A DNA stretch of 64,000 nt from CAVVMA01 sp963788205. GTDB taxonomy: Bacteria; Desulfobacterota; Binatia; Binatales; Binataceae. Location of the stretch: NCBI GenBank assembly GCA_963788205.1, contig CAWBGG010000005.1, positions 186,001-250,000 on the forward strand, given 5' to 3'. A program made the position numbers and the translations under genes. Below the pieces are notes generated by a model, which searched no databases, was not told the DNA's origin, and saw only the letters and a list, made by a program, of their open reading frames with translations. Shown here piece by piece: positions 26,334 to 34,552 of this stretch. Each line of letters opens with the position of its first letter. Position 1 is the stretch's first letter.

Positions 26334-27207
26334 TTTCCGTTCGCGCCTGCAACGCCCGCGCGAGCCGAACGAAGCCGGCAGTATCAACGGTCTCGGCGCG
26401 CGCGCCGGGATCGATCGCCGCGCGCGCGAGCGCAGCTACCGCGCGCGCCGGTGCGATTCCGAGTCCCGCCGACAGCGCGTTGCGCAGCGTCTTGCGCCGG
26501 GCCGAGAAGGCTGCGCGCACCGTGTCGAAGACCATCACCTCCTCGTTATCGGCAAACGGCGAACGGGCTCGCGGGCGCATGACCAGAACTTCGGCATCGA
26601 CCTTGGGCTTGGGATGGAAACTGCCGGCGGCGACCCGGAAATGCGCGTCGATTTCCCAGCACAGCGCACTCACCACGCTCAGCATCGCGTAGTCCGGCTC
26701 GCCGGGCCGGGCGCGAATCCGCTCAGCCACCTCGCGCTGGAACATCAAGACCATCCGCGAGATCATTGCGCGCCAATCGCACAGTCGGCGCAAGATCGCG
26801 CCCCCCGCGCTGAAGGGCAGATTGCCGATCACCACCATCGGCGATTCGCGCAGCAGCGATGCGCTCTCCAGTTCGAGAAAATCGGCCTCGATCACCTCGA
26901 CGTTGGACACAAGCTCGAAGCGCTTGCGCAGCTCGGCGGCAAGCCGCGAATCGAGCTCGACCATCGCGAAGCGCCGAATCGGAGAGGCCGCGATACGCTC
27001 GCTCAAGATTCCAAGCCCGGGTCCGATCTCAATCACCTCGTCGGTCGGGCGCAGGCGCGCGGCGGCGACGATCCGATCGGCGATCGCGGGTTGAACCAGA
27101 AAGTTCTGGCCCCGCCCCCGGCTCGGCCGCACACCCGCACTCGCGAGCGCGCGAGCCGGGCTCCATTTCGCCCTCTGGGGCCGATCTCCTGATGTCCGAG
27201 CGTTCAC
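26326..27207 (-). CDS. ksgA: 16S rRNA (adenine 1518/1519-N6) dimethyltransferase
   Basis: KsgA/RsmA dimethylates two adjacent adenines near the 3' end of 16S rRNA. Motifs: GRGQNFLVQP, IEIGPGLGILSERI (SAM motif I), VIEADFLE, and VIGNLPFSAGG (the NLPY-type catalytic motif). The first 25 residues (to about RALASAG) are not family-like and are encoded by a 66-bp sequence duplicated at 29270-29335. The authentic start may be the internal GTG at 27132 (VRPSRGRGQNFL). I give the longer frame, starting at GTG 27207, as the maximal extent. Confidence 0.92.
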   Translation of the reverse strand: MNARTSGDRPQRAKWSPARALASAGVRPSRGRGQNFLVQPAIADRIVAAARLRPTDEVIEIGPGLGILSERIAASPIRRFAMVELDSRLAAELRKRFELVSNVEVIEADFLELESASLLRESPMVVIGNLPFSAGGAILRRLCDWRAMISRMVLMFQREVAERIRARPGEPDYAMLSVVSALCWEIDAHFRVAAGSFHPKPKVDAEVLVMRPRARSPFADNEEVMVFDTVRAAFSARRKTLRNALSAGLGIAPARAVAALARAAIDPGARAETVDTAGFVRLARALQARTENA

Positions 27208-27208
27208 C
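27143..27208. repeat. 66-bp duplicated ksgA 5' segment, copy 1
   Basis: Matches 29270-29335 in the same orientation with eight mismatches by eye. This copy encodes the extra N-terminus of KsgA. With the tsaD-end copy at 27253-27290, it marks the left border of the inserted WD40 region. Confidence 0.75.
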
Positions 27209-27515
27209 TTAAGGGGTTCATGCCGCGACCTGACGAACCAGCCCCTAATAACGCCGGGTTGGCTTCGCCGTCGATTGCGAGCGGGTCGCCTGGCGTTTTC
27301 GGGCGTTGCGTAGCCGCTAGGCGCGAAGCCGACCTCTCCCGACGCTGTGGGAAGCGCCTTGCACTCAAACCGAGATTGAATTTTCCGCTTGTGGATCGCC
27401 TGGTGTTGGTGCTACTCCGAATCACGATTCAACATGGAAATTCCGGTCAAGATGAGAATGGTGCTCGAACTGACGAGCAAGTCCTGAGTCTGTCTCTTGC
27501 CCTCGGAGGAAGCCC
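27208..27515. other. Gene-poor junction between ksgA and the WD40 gene
   Basis: About 300 bases without a convincing gene. It holds a 38-bp copy of the tsaD 3' end (27253-27290) and then AT-richer sequence leading to the WD40 gene, whose ribosome-binding site GGAGG lies at about 27506-27510. Short frames on both strands show no recognisable protein. Confidence 0.55.
27253..27290. repeat. 38-bp copy of the tsaD 3' end
   Basis: Differs from 30066-30103 (last codons of tsaD, DPLAIDAEANLAL) at five positions. On the minus strand it still reads DPLAIDGEANPAL. It is displaced nearly 3 kb from tsaD, next to the ksgA 5' copy. Confidence 0.7.
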
Positions 27516-29028
27516 ATGAGCCTCTGGCAGAAGCTTACCCGTCGCAGCCAGCAGCCCGAAAAGCCAGCCGTTTCTCAGCATGGGAGGCCAGACCGCCAAA
27601 CGCCTTCGGCATCGAAAAGATCAGTTGATAGCAGCCAAATCGCGCTGGAGCGAATAATTACCATTGAGCCGCACATGCGGGCTCCGGGTCAACCTAAAAA
27701 CCACAGCTTTGCCGAGTATGCCGCGTTGTCGCCGGACGGCGCAACACTCGCGACGCGAAGGTACTATGACGGTTCGCTCTTCGTTGTTGATGTGAACACG
27801 AACAAAGTCGTATCTAGCTTCAAACCGTCCGCATACGGAAGGTTTCAATTTACGCCAAGCGGAAAGGAGCTCGCCATTGGCGAAGAACGCTCTGTTATTC
27901 TGTATGAGACCCAAGCGTGGCAGAAGGTTCAGCAGACGAGCGAAGTTCCTGCAAACGTTTCCCGATTCGGCGTTTCTCCGGATGGTTCGCTTTTGGCAAT
28001 TCCCTACAGTGGGGGCGTGCTGATCTGGAGCTTTCGTGAGGCCTCTGCGGTCGCGCAGAGGAGCTTTCCGTCAGATGGTCAGAGTCAGTGCTTTATGGCG
28101 TGGTCTCGCGATTCCGCGTTGCTCGCGACGACTTGCCGGAAGGAGGGCACGGTCTGGTCGAATGGGGAGTGGGGTCAGACTTATTCGTGGAAGGGTCCCG
28201 TCGCGAATGGGATGCAGTACGACGTTATGGCGGTCGACTTCACTGTGGACAAACTATTAATTGCAGGAGACCAGCTAGGATGTCTAAGCGTGATAGACAT
28301 TCGTAGCGGGGCAGTCCGCCAGCTCTCGAGTCCCGGGAGACTCTCCGGTCTTCGCGATCGGTGCGGCACCCGTCGGGTCGATCGTCGCCGTCGGTCGCGG
28401 CAATGGGTTTCTTGAGCTGTGGGACGTAGCAGAAGGTCGGCGGTTGGCGAACGTCAGAGGTCACGCGGATTCGGCGGGCGTGGGCAAGTATCTCGAGTGT
28501 ATCGCGTGGTTCCCAGATGGACGCCGGCTGTGTACGTGGGGCGGCTATGACGCGAGGATCTGGTCAATTCACCCGCCCAGCTCTGATGGGATGACGCTGA
28601 AACCGCAGGGGAAGGAGAAGGGAGTATCCGAGAAGGAGACGCGGGCCGCGCTAGCCCGACATCTTTCTGAAAAGAAGGGTTGGGGGAGTTACACGTTGGA
28701 TTTCCTTGGCGCTTCCATGCGCGATGATAGACTTGCTAAAAGGATGTTTGACCTCTTCTGCGAACAGGCAGCAGGCGATGGAATGGATTTCGTCGTCGTT
28801 CGTGGGACCCTACGGGACGACGCGGGGACCAAGCACGTGGTAGTGGGCGTCATCTGCCCGAACATCGAGAACAAATCTGGACAGCGATGGGTCGCGGGAA
28901 TGGTGCGCAAGCTTCCGGATCTCAGGGAGAGCAGAGGCCTGGGGATTCGGGACCGAAACGCGTGCGAATACGGGTACGACAGCTCGCCGCTCGCCGTTCA
29001 TCAGTATATGGCGATCGGCGGACGATAG
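27516..29028 (+). pseudogene. WD40/beta-propeller protein with novel C-terminal domain, frameshifted
   Basis: Two frames join to one protein of about 503 residues if one base is skipped near 28325-28345. The first frame (to about 28330) carries propeller blades with LSPDGATLATRRYYDGSLFV and VSPDGSLLAIPYSGGVLIW. The second continues with AVGRGNGFLELWDVAEGRR and WFPDGRRLCTWGGYDARIW. The last 150 residues (from SEKETRAALARHLSEKKG) form a different domain that I do not recognise. The start ATG has a good GGAGG site. Codon and base use are less GC-rich than in the flanking housekeeping genes, which suggests transfer. Whether the frame change is real or a sequence error is open. Confidence 0.65.
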
Positions 29029-29053
29029 CTTGCAACCTAGACAGGCGAAACAG

Positions 29054-29443
29054 ATGGAACACTGCTCAGCGCGCAACGCCGAGGGGGAAATCGCGGGCGC
29101 GGTTACGGCGTTGGGGCAAGATCGGAACCTCTGCCCAAAATGCTGGCGACAGCTCCTGTCGAACGAAGCTGAACTAAGAGAGACGGTGGTTTCTCACAAG
29201 CGAGCAGGCCGACTTTCGGAAGATGAGATGGATGTCTGCTACCGGTGCCTGAAGCATAGCGTGTCACCTGCGAGCGCGCGCGCCGGGGCCCATTTCGCCT
29301 TCTCGGGCCGGTCTCCTGATGTCCGGACGTTCACCCGAATAAGTGCGATCTTGCGAGATGATACGCCGCGGGCGCAAGTGCATGCCGGCCGCTCCGGCGG
29401 CGGGTTTCGCGACCGATTCAGGACCTGGAACGCGGCACCTTGA
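29054..29443 (+). CDS. Small two-CxxC protein, C-terminus replaced at repeat junction
   Basis: From MEHCSARNAEGE the protein has two probable zinc knuckles (CPKCW and CYRCL) separated by about 40 charged residues. At about codon 70 (KHSV) the sequence runs into the duplicated ksgA-derived segment at 29270-29335, so the remaining tail (ARAGAHFAFSGRSPDVRTFT onward) is not original. It follows the WD40 gene by 25 bases and probably belongs to the same inserted unit. The function is unknown. Its last 26 bases overlap the convergent peroxiredoxin gene. Confidence 0.5.
   Translation: MEHCSARNAEGEIAGAVTALGQDRNLCPKCWRQLLSNEAELRETVVSHKRAGRLSEDEMDVCYRCLKHSVSPASARAGAHFAFSGRSPDVRTFTRISAILRDDTPRAQVHAGRSGGGFRDRFRTWNAAP
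29270..29335. repeat. 66-bp duplicated ksgA 5' segment, copy 2
   Basis: About 88% identical by eye to 27143-27208. On the minus strand it still encodes NVRTSGDRPEKAKWAPARAL, the same peptide type as the KsgA N-terminus. It marks the right border of the inserted genes and contains the palindrome GTCCGGAC. Confidence 0.75.
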
Positions 29444-30044
29444 TACCGCGCCGCATCGCGTTGCGGATCGCTTTTAGAAACATCGCACCCGGTTTGACGC
29501 GCGTTTGATGCGGCGCCACGGCAGCACGATCGCCCTCCAGCCTGCGCAGGTACGCCAGCACATCCCGCGCGCTGACCCTCCGACCGACATTCTCGAGACT
29601 TCGGAAGCGCACCTTGCGATCGCGATCGATCACAAACGTCGCGGGAAACGCGATCCCGCCTTTCTCCGCGCGGTTGAGCAAGCCCCATCGCTCGACCACC
29701 TCGCGGCGCGGGTCGCACAACACCGCAAAGGGAAGTTCGAGCTCGCGGGCCATCGCTTCGGAGCGGGTGCGGTCGTCAACTGAGAGCGCGACGACTTCGG
29801 CGCCGGCGTTGCGCAACTCCGCGTAACGGTCGCGATATTCCGCCAACTGGCGGAGACAGAACGGTCACCAATGGCCGCGATAGAAAACCAGTACGAGCAA
29901 ACCGCCGGCCGTCAGCTTCGACAGCCGGCGCGGGTTTCCGCGCGCGTCTTCTAGCGCGAAATCCGGCGCAAGATCGCCAATGGCGGGAACTGCCAATCCA
30001 TCTGGAATTTTTCCCGGGGTTTTCGATTTTGCCGGAATTTCCAT
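29418..30044 (-). CDS. Peroxiredoxin-like selenoprotein (Sec at codon 60)
   Basis: A thioredoxin-fold AhpC/TSA-type redoxin of 208 residues if TGA at 29867-29865 is read as selenocysteine. Before TGA the frame reads DLAPDFALEDARGNPRRLSK and LLVLVFYRGHW; after it, PFCLRQLAEYRDRY, VVALSVDD and AFPATFVIDRDRKVRF. The family motif is FYRG.WCPFC, so TGA occupies exactly the peroxidatic cysteine, giving W-U-P-F-C (Sec60, Cys63). A hairpin follows at bacterial SECIS distance. The start ATG 30044 comes shortly after the tsaD stop, with TAGGAGAT as ribosome-binding site. UxxC redoxins of this type are a known bacterial selenoprotein group. It probably reduces peroxides or disulfides in the cytosol. A nonsense mutation of TGC/TGT is the alternative. 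Confidence 0.82.
29839..29854 (-). promoter_or_regulatory. Candidate bacterial SECIS hairpin
   Basis: On the minus strand TCCGCC-AGTT-GGCGGA forms a 6-bp stem with a tetraloop. The loop lies 17-20 bases after the TGA, and its second base is G, both matching the bacterial SECIS consensus. It is inside the coding region, as usual in bacteria. Confidence 0.65.
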
Positions 30045-30059
30045 TTTGATTGCGATCTC

Positions 30060-31064
30060 CTACAGCGCCAAGTTGGCTTCGGCGTCGATCGCCAGCGGGT
30101 CGCGCTCTCCGCGCATCAGGCGGTAGCTGCCCGCCAGCGCGATCATCGCGGCGTTGTCGGTGCAGAAATTTATCGACGGCGCCACTAGGCGGCGGCCCTC
30201 GGCGGCGGCGGCCTCGGCGAGCCGCTCGCGCAGGCGCGAATTCGCTGCGACCCCTCCGGTGACTGCGATCGTGTCGGCGCCGGTCTCGCGCGCCGCCGCG
30301 ATCGTCGGCCGGACCAGCATATCGACCACCGCTTCCTGAAAGCTTGCCGCCAGGTCCTCCGGCGCAGTCGCGGGCCCGGCTTCGCTGGCCAGAAACGACG
30401 CGACCGCGGTCTTGATTCCGCTGAAGCTGAAATCGAGCGGCGCACCTTTGACGCGCGCGCGCGGCAGCCGGAAGCACTTGCGATTTCCGCGCCGCGCGAG
30501 CAGGTCGATTATCCGGCCACCCGGATAGCCCAATCGCATCAGCTTGGCGACCTTGTCAAAAGCTTCGCCGGCCGCGTCGTCGCGGGTCTGCCCGAGCATC
30601 CGGTAACGGCCGAAATCCTCGACCACGAACAGCGCCGTATGGCCGCCCGAGACGACCAGAGCGAGAAACGGCATCGCCACGCGATTCTCAAGCAGCGGGG
30701 CAAGCAGATGGCCCTCGATATGGTTGACCCCGATCAGCGGCAGGCCGCTGGCCTGGGCGATACCCTTGGCGCACATCAGGCCAACCAGCAGCGATCCCAC
30801 CAACCCAGGTCCACGTGTCACGGCGATTCCATCCAGGTCGCCCAAGCCGCATCCGGCGCTCTCCAGCGCCTGCCATATAACCGGCAGAATCGTGACCACG
30901 TGATTGCGCGAGGCCAGCTCGGGCACCACGCCGCCGTAGCGGCGATGAATCTCGTCCTGATTAGCGACTGCGCTGGCGCGGACCCGCACCTGTCCGGCGC
31001 GTTCGGTTTCGATCACCGAGGCCGCAGCGTCATCGCATGATGATTCGATACCCAGGATCAGCAT
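30060..31064 (-). CDS. tsaD: tRNA N6-threonylcarbamoyladenosine synthase subunit TsaD
   Basis: Transfers the threonylcarbamoyl group to A37 of ANN-decoding tRNAs, with TsaB and TsaE. The 334-residue ASKHA-fold protein starts LILGIESSCDDAAASVIE and has the metal-binding NHIEGHLLA (HxxxH), the VSGGHTAL loop and the TGGVAANSRLRERL segment. The stop overlaps the ribosome-binding site of the selenoprotein gene, so the two are probably one transcript. Part of its 3' end is copied at 27253-27290. Confidence 0.96.
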   Translation of the reverse strand: MLILGIESSCDDAAASVIETERAGQVRVRASAVANQDEIHRRYGGVVPELASRNHVVTILPVIWQALESAGCGLGDLDGIAVTRGPGLVGSLLVGLMCAKGIAQASGLPLIGVNHIEGHLLAPLLENRVAMPFLALVVSGGHTALFVVEDFGRYRMLGQTRDDAAGEAFDKVAKLMRLGYPGGRIIDLLARRGNRKCFRLPRARVKGAPLDFSFSGIKTAVASFLASEAGPATAPEDLAASFQEAVVDMLVRPTIAAARETGADTIAVTGGVAANSRLRERLAEAAAAEGRRLVAPSINFCTDNAAMIALAGSYRLMRGERDPLAIDAEANLAL

Positions 31065-31136
31065 TGGGGATTCCCGCGAATCACCCTAGCGCGCGAGACC
31101 GGAGCGCGCCACGTAAGGCCATCGCGCCAGACTGGT

Positions 31137-32105
31137 TCACTCCACGTTGCTGCCCGGTGCGGGGCCGGGTGGATTCGATTCGGGCGGGGCGCCGGGTGGC
31201 GCCATCGCAGGCGGTGGCTCCACGCCCGACTCGGGCGGCGGACCGATCGTACGGGTGGGCAGGCCGCCCGTATCGGGCGCAGCGCCAGTGTCGGGTTGGG
31301 TGACGGCGGGCGCGAGCCTGACGTAACCCGTCCGCGCCATCAAATTGTAGGGCGAGGAATCCAGCGCGCGCCGGTAAGCTGAGGCAGCCTGCGGGATCTG
31401 TCCCGATTGCTCATAGCAGGCGCCCTCGAAGCTCAGCGTCTCGCCGAGCCAGGTTGGATCGTTCGCGAAACCAATCTCCGCGCGCTGAAGAAAAGTGAGC
31501 GCCTGATGGGGGTCCTTTTTCAGGGTGTAGGCGCGGCCCAGATAGAAGTACGCGAACGAATTGCTCGAATCGATCGAGAGCGCACGGGTCAGGGATTTGA
31601 TCGCGCCTGTGGCCTGGCCGTTTGAGACCTCCTGGCGCGCCTGTTCGGTAAGGCGCAGCGACGCGGCGCGCGAAGGGGTCTGCGCATGATCGATCAGCGC
31701 GGTCAGCGGCGCCTCGCTGACCGGCATCGTGGGGAGCGTATCGAGATCGACCGGCGGCGGCTCTCCCAGCGGCGTCGCCGCGGGGTCCGCGCCGCTGGCG
31801 CTTGCTGGCGCGGGCGAGGCCGTCGCAGACGGCTGCGGAATCGCCGACGGTTGCGGAGTCGCAGACGGCTGCGGAGTCGCGGCGAGCGGTGTGGATGCAA
31901 TGACGGTCATCGGCGGCGCCGGCATCGCCGCGGCCGGCGTTGCTTCCACACTCGCGACGGGCGTGGCCATCGCGGTCGGCATCTCTTCGGCCGGCAGCGT
32001 TTCCTCACTGAGACCCGCGCGCGCCGGCGATACCGGGCCTAGCGCGAGCAGCAGCGCGGCGAGCGCGAAGGCGAGGCCAGGAGGCGTCCGCGGCGTGGTG
32101 TTCAT
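31137..32105 (-). CDS. Secreted TPR protein with Pro/Thr-rich linker
   Basis: A 322-residue exported protein: signal peptide (GLAFALAALLLALGPVSPARA), a long Ala/Pro/Thr-rich linker with near-repeats of TPQPSA, then TPR-type repeats (KSLTRALSIDSSNSFAYFYLGRAYTLKKD and QAASAYRRALDSSPYNLMAR) and a Pro-rich C-terminus. The linker DNA has tandem repeats near 31810-31880. It probably scaffolds an envelope complex. It lies beside the PBP1A gene, but no direct link is shown. ATG 32105 was preferred over the adjacent TTG. Confidence 0.75.
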   Translation of the reverse strand: MNTTPRTPPGLAFALAALLLALGPVSPARAGLSEETLPAEEMPTAMATPVASVEATPAAAMPAPPMTVIASTPLAATPQPSATPQPSAIPQPSATASPAPASASGADPAATPLGEPPPVDLDTLPTMPVSEAPLTALIDHAQTPSRAASLRLTEQARQEVSNGQATGAIKSLTRALSIDSSNSFAYFYLGRAYTLKKDPHQALTFLQRAEIGFANDPTWLGETLSFEGACYEQSGQIPQAASAYRRALDSSPYNLMARTGYVRLAPAVTQPDTGAAPDTGGLPTRTIGPPPESGVEPPPAMAPPGAPPESNPPGPAPGSNVE

Positions 32106-32137
32106 CAATTGTAACTGATTCCGGGTAATTCGTTCCG

Positions 32138-34502
32138 CTAATCGTTCGGATCGGTGCCCGAATCAGCGGGCTGTGAGCTATGGTCGCTGGCCGCGACCGG
32201 CATCGGCGCGCATGAGCAGGGTTGGTTCGGTTCCATCCCCTTGGGGAATATCCCTTCCGTAGCGATCGGGCAAAGCGGACCCGCCTTGCATCCGGTCAAC
32301 GGATCGACTGCGGCAACGACCACGCCGGGCGGCGGGGTAAAGTCGAGCACCGGACGCGCAGCGGTCGCGGCCTTCATAAAGGTGGTCCAAATCGGCAACG
32401 CGGCCTGCGCCCCGGTCAGGCCCAGCTCTTCTTTCTTGTCGAATCCGGTCCACACCACGGCGAGCAAGTCGGGCGTGAAGCCGGCAAACCACGCGTCTTT
32501 CGAGTCGTTGGTGGTTCCGGTCTTGCCCGCGGCCGGACGAGTGAAACCCATCTTGCGCGCGCCGTAGCCGGTGCCGTGATTGATCACGTTTTCGAGCATG
32601 AAATCGATCGTGTAGGCGAGCTGCGGTGACAACACTTGCTCGGCAGTCAGCTCGTGGCCCTCGATCACATGACCGTCCTTGTCGACCACCTCGGAGACCG
32701 CGAACGATTCAACCCTGAGACCACCGTTGGCGAGGATCGCGTAGGCCTGCGCGACCTGGAGCGGGCTGACCTCGATTCCGCCCAGCACGATCGACGGATA
32801 GGGCGGCAGATCACCAAAGCCGAGCTTGGCCGCCATCGCGCGGACCCGATCGAGTCCGACCGCGTTGGCCAGGCGCGAGGTCGCCGAGTTGAGCGATTCC
32901 ATCAAGGCGAATTCCAGCGTGACCGGCCCGAAGTAGCGATCCTTGTAGTTGTTCGGCGTCCAGCTCATGTCGCCGTAGGTCCAGGTGAACGGCTCGTCGT
33001 CGATCATCGACGTGGGCAGGAATTTGCCCTCACCCGAGAAAGGTTTCATCCAACGCGGCCAGATAGGTGACCGGCTTGAACACCGACCCGGGTTGGCGGC
33101 GCGATTGCACGATCCGATTGAGCTGGCTGGTACGATAGTCGCGGCCACCGGCCATCGCGCGGATTTTCCCGCTCTGCGGCTCAATCGCGATCAGCGCGCC
33201 CTCGAGCCGGTCGTCGGCTTCCTTGCGCCGCAGCCGCGGATGGCGGGCTTCGAGCTCCTCCAGATTCTGCTCCACGGCGTGCTCGGCCAGCTTCTCCATA
33301 TGCACGTCGAGCGTGGTGAAAATCCGCAAGCCCTCGCCGGTCAGGACTTCGGGCGGATAGCGCTCGGCCAGCTCGCGCTTGACGTAATCGACGAAAAAGG
33401 GCGCGTCGTTGCTCTCGGTATAGACCTCGCGGGCGCGCAGCGGCTCAGCGACCGCGTCATCGTAAGCGGCCTTGCTGATGTACCCGTCCTGGAGCATCGA
33501 GGCCAGCACCTCGTTGCGCCGCACGCGCGCCAGATCCGGATGGCGCAGCGGGTTGAGCCGGTTGGGCGAGCTGATCATGCCCGCGATCGCGGCCATCTCG
33601 CTGATCGTCAGGTCGCGCGGCTCCTGCGAAAAGTAATATTCCGCGGCTTCCCAGATGCCGTAAATGCCTTCCTGCCCGCGCTGGCCGAGGTAGATGTCGT
33701 TGACGTAGTTCTCGAGAATGTCCTCCTTGGAATAGCGGCTCTCGGCGATGTAGGCCATGATCGCTTCCTTGAGCTTGCGCCGGTAATCGCGCCGCTTGTC
33801 GAGGAAGAAATTCTTCATCAACTGCTGCGTGAGCGTCGAGCCGCCCTGTGTGATGTGGCCCGCCGTGAAGTCCACCCACGCCGCCTTGGCGATTCGCACC
33901 AGATCGAGGCCGTGATGCTCATAGAAACGATGGTCCTCGGCGGCGAGGATCGCGTCGATGAAAGCGGGCGGGACCTGGGCGAGCCGCACCAGGCGGCGCT
34001 GTTCCCAACTGCCCTGAAAGATACCGCTGATCAATTCGGGCTCCAGCTCCATCGAATAGAGCGGCTGGCGCGAGAACGGATCACGCATCGCGGTGATGGT
34101 CTGGTCGGCCGGAGCGAGTGTGAGCTCGACCATTTGGCCGGGAAAACTGTGATCCGGATAGGCAAAGCTGTGCAGAAAGAGCTCGAGCTTGCCGCGTTTG
34201 GCGTCGTAGCTGTATTCGCCGCGCGCGCCGACCTTACCGCCGGGCGGCACCGGATGGTAATTGAGGCGTGCCAGCCGCTCGAAGAAGCCCAGGTCATTGA
34301 GGTTCTGGCCCGCGTAGACGGTCAGCGAGTCCGAGTAGATTCGCGAGGGGAGGTCCCAGCGCTTGCCGGAGAAGCGCTCGACCACCTCGGTCTCGAGCGA
34401 CTGGTAGTAGACATAGAAAAAGTAGAGCAGCGGCGGCGCGGCGAACAGGACCAGGGCAAACCCGCTGAACAGCGAGATCTTGATTATCCGTCTGAACGAC
34501 AT
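32138..34502 (-). pseudogene. Class A penicillin-binding protein (PBP1A type), frameshifted
   Basis: Bifunctional peptidoglycan glycosyltransferase/transpeptidase. The first frame (34502 to 33030) contains the membrane anchor, the GT51 domain (AAEDHRFYEHHGLDLVRI, GGSTLTQQLMKN) and the transpeptidase nucleophile SVFK in RQPGSVFKPVTYLAALDETF. The second frame (about 33040 to 32138) resumes without gap at SGEGKFLPTSMIDDEP and holds SATSRLAN and AAGKTGTTNDSKD (KTG box). Joining requires skipping one base in the TTTCTCGGG stretch near 33035, giving about 787 residues, the normal length. With all catalytic motifs intact on both sides, a sequencing error is at least as likely as a true pseudogene. 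Confidence 0.85.
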
Positions 34503-34552
34503 CTGCGAGGCGGCGCTCCGGGCCTGTCACGGCCGAAGCCGCGCCGGCGACG

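Noticed and set aside
27143..29335. Complete insertion sequence between the ksgA copies
   Set aside because: No transposase or terminal inverted repeats are present; the flanks are duplicated chromosomal gene ends, not a short target-site duplication.
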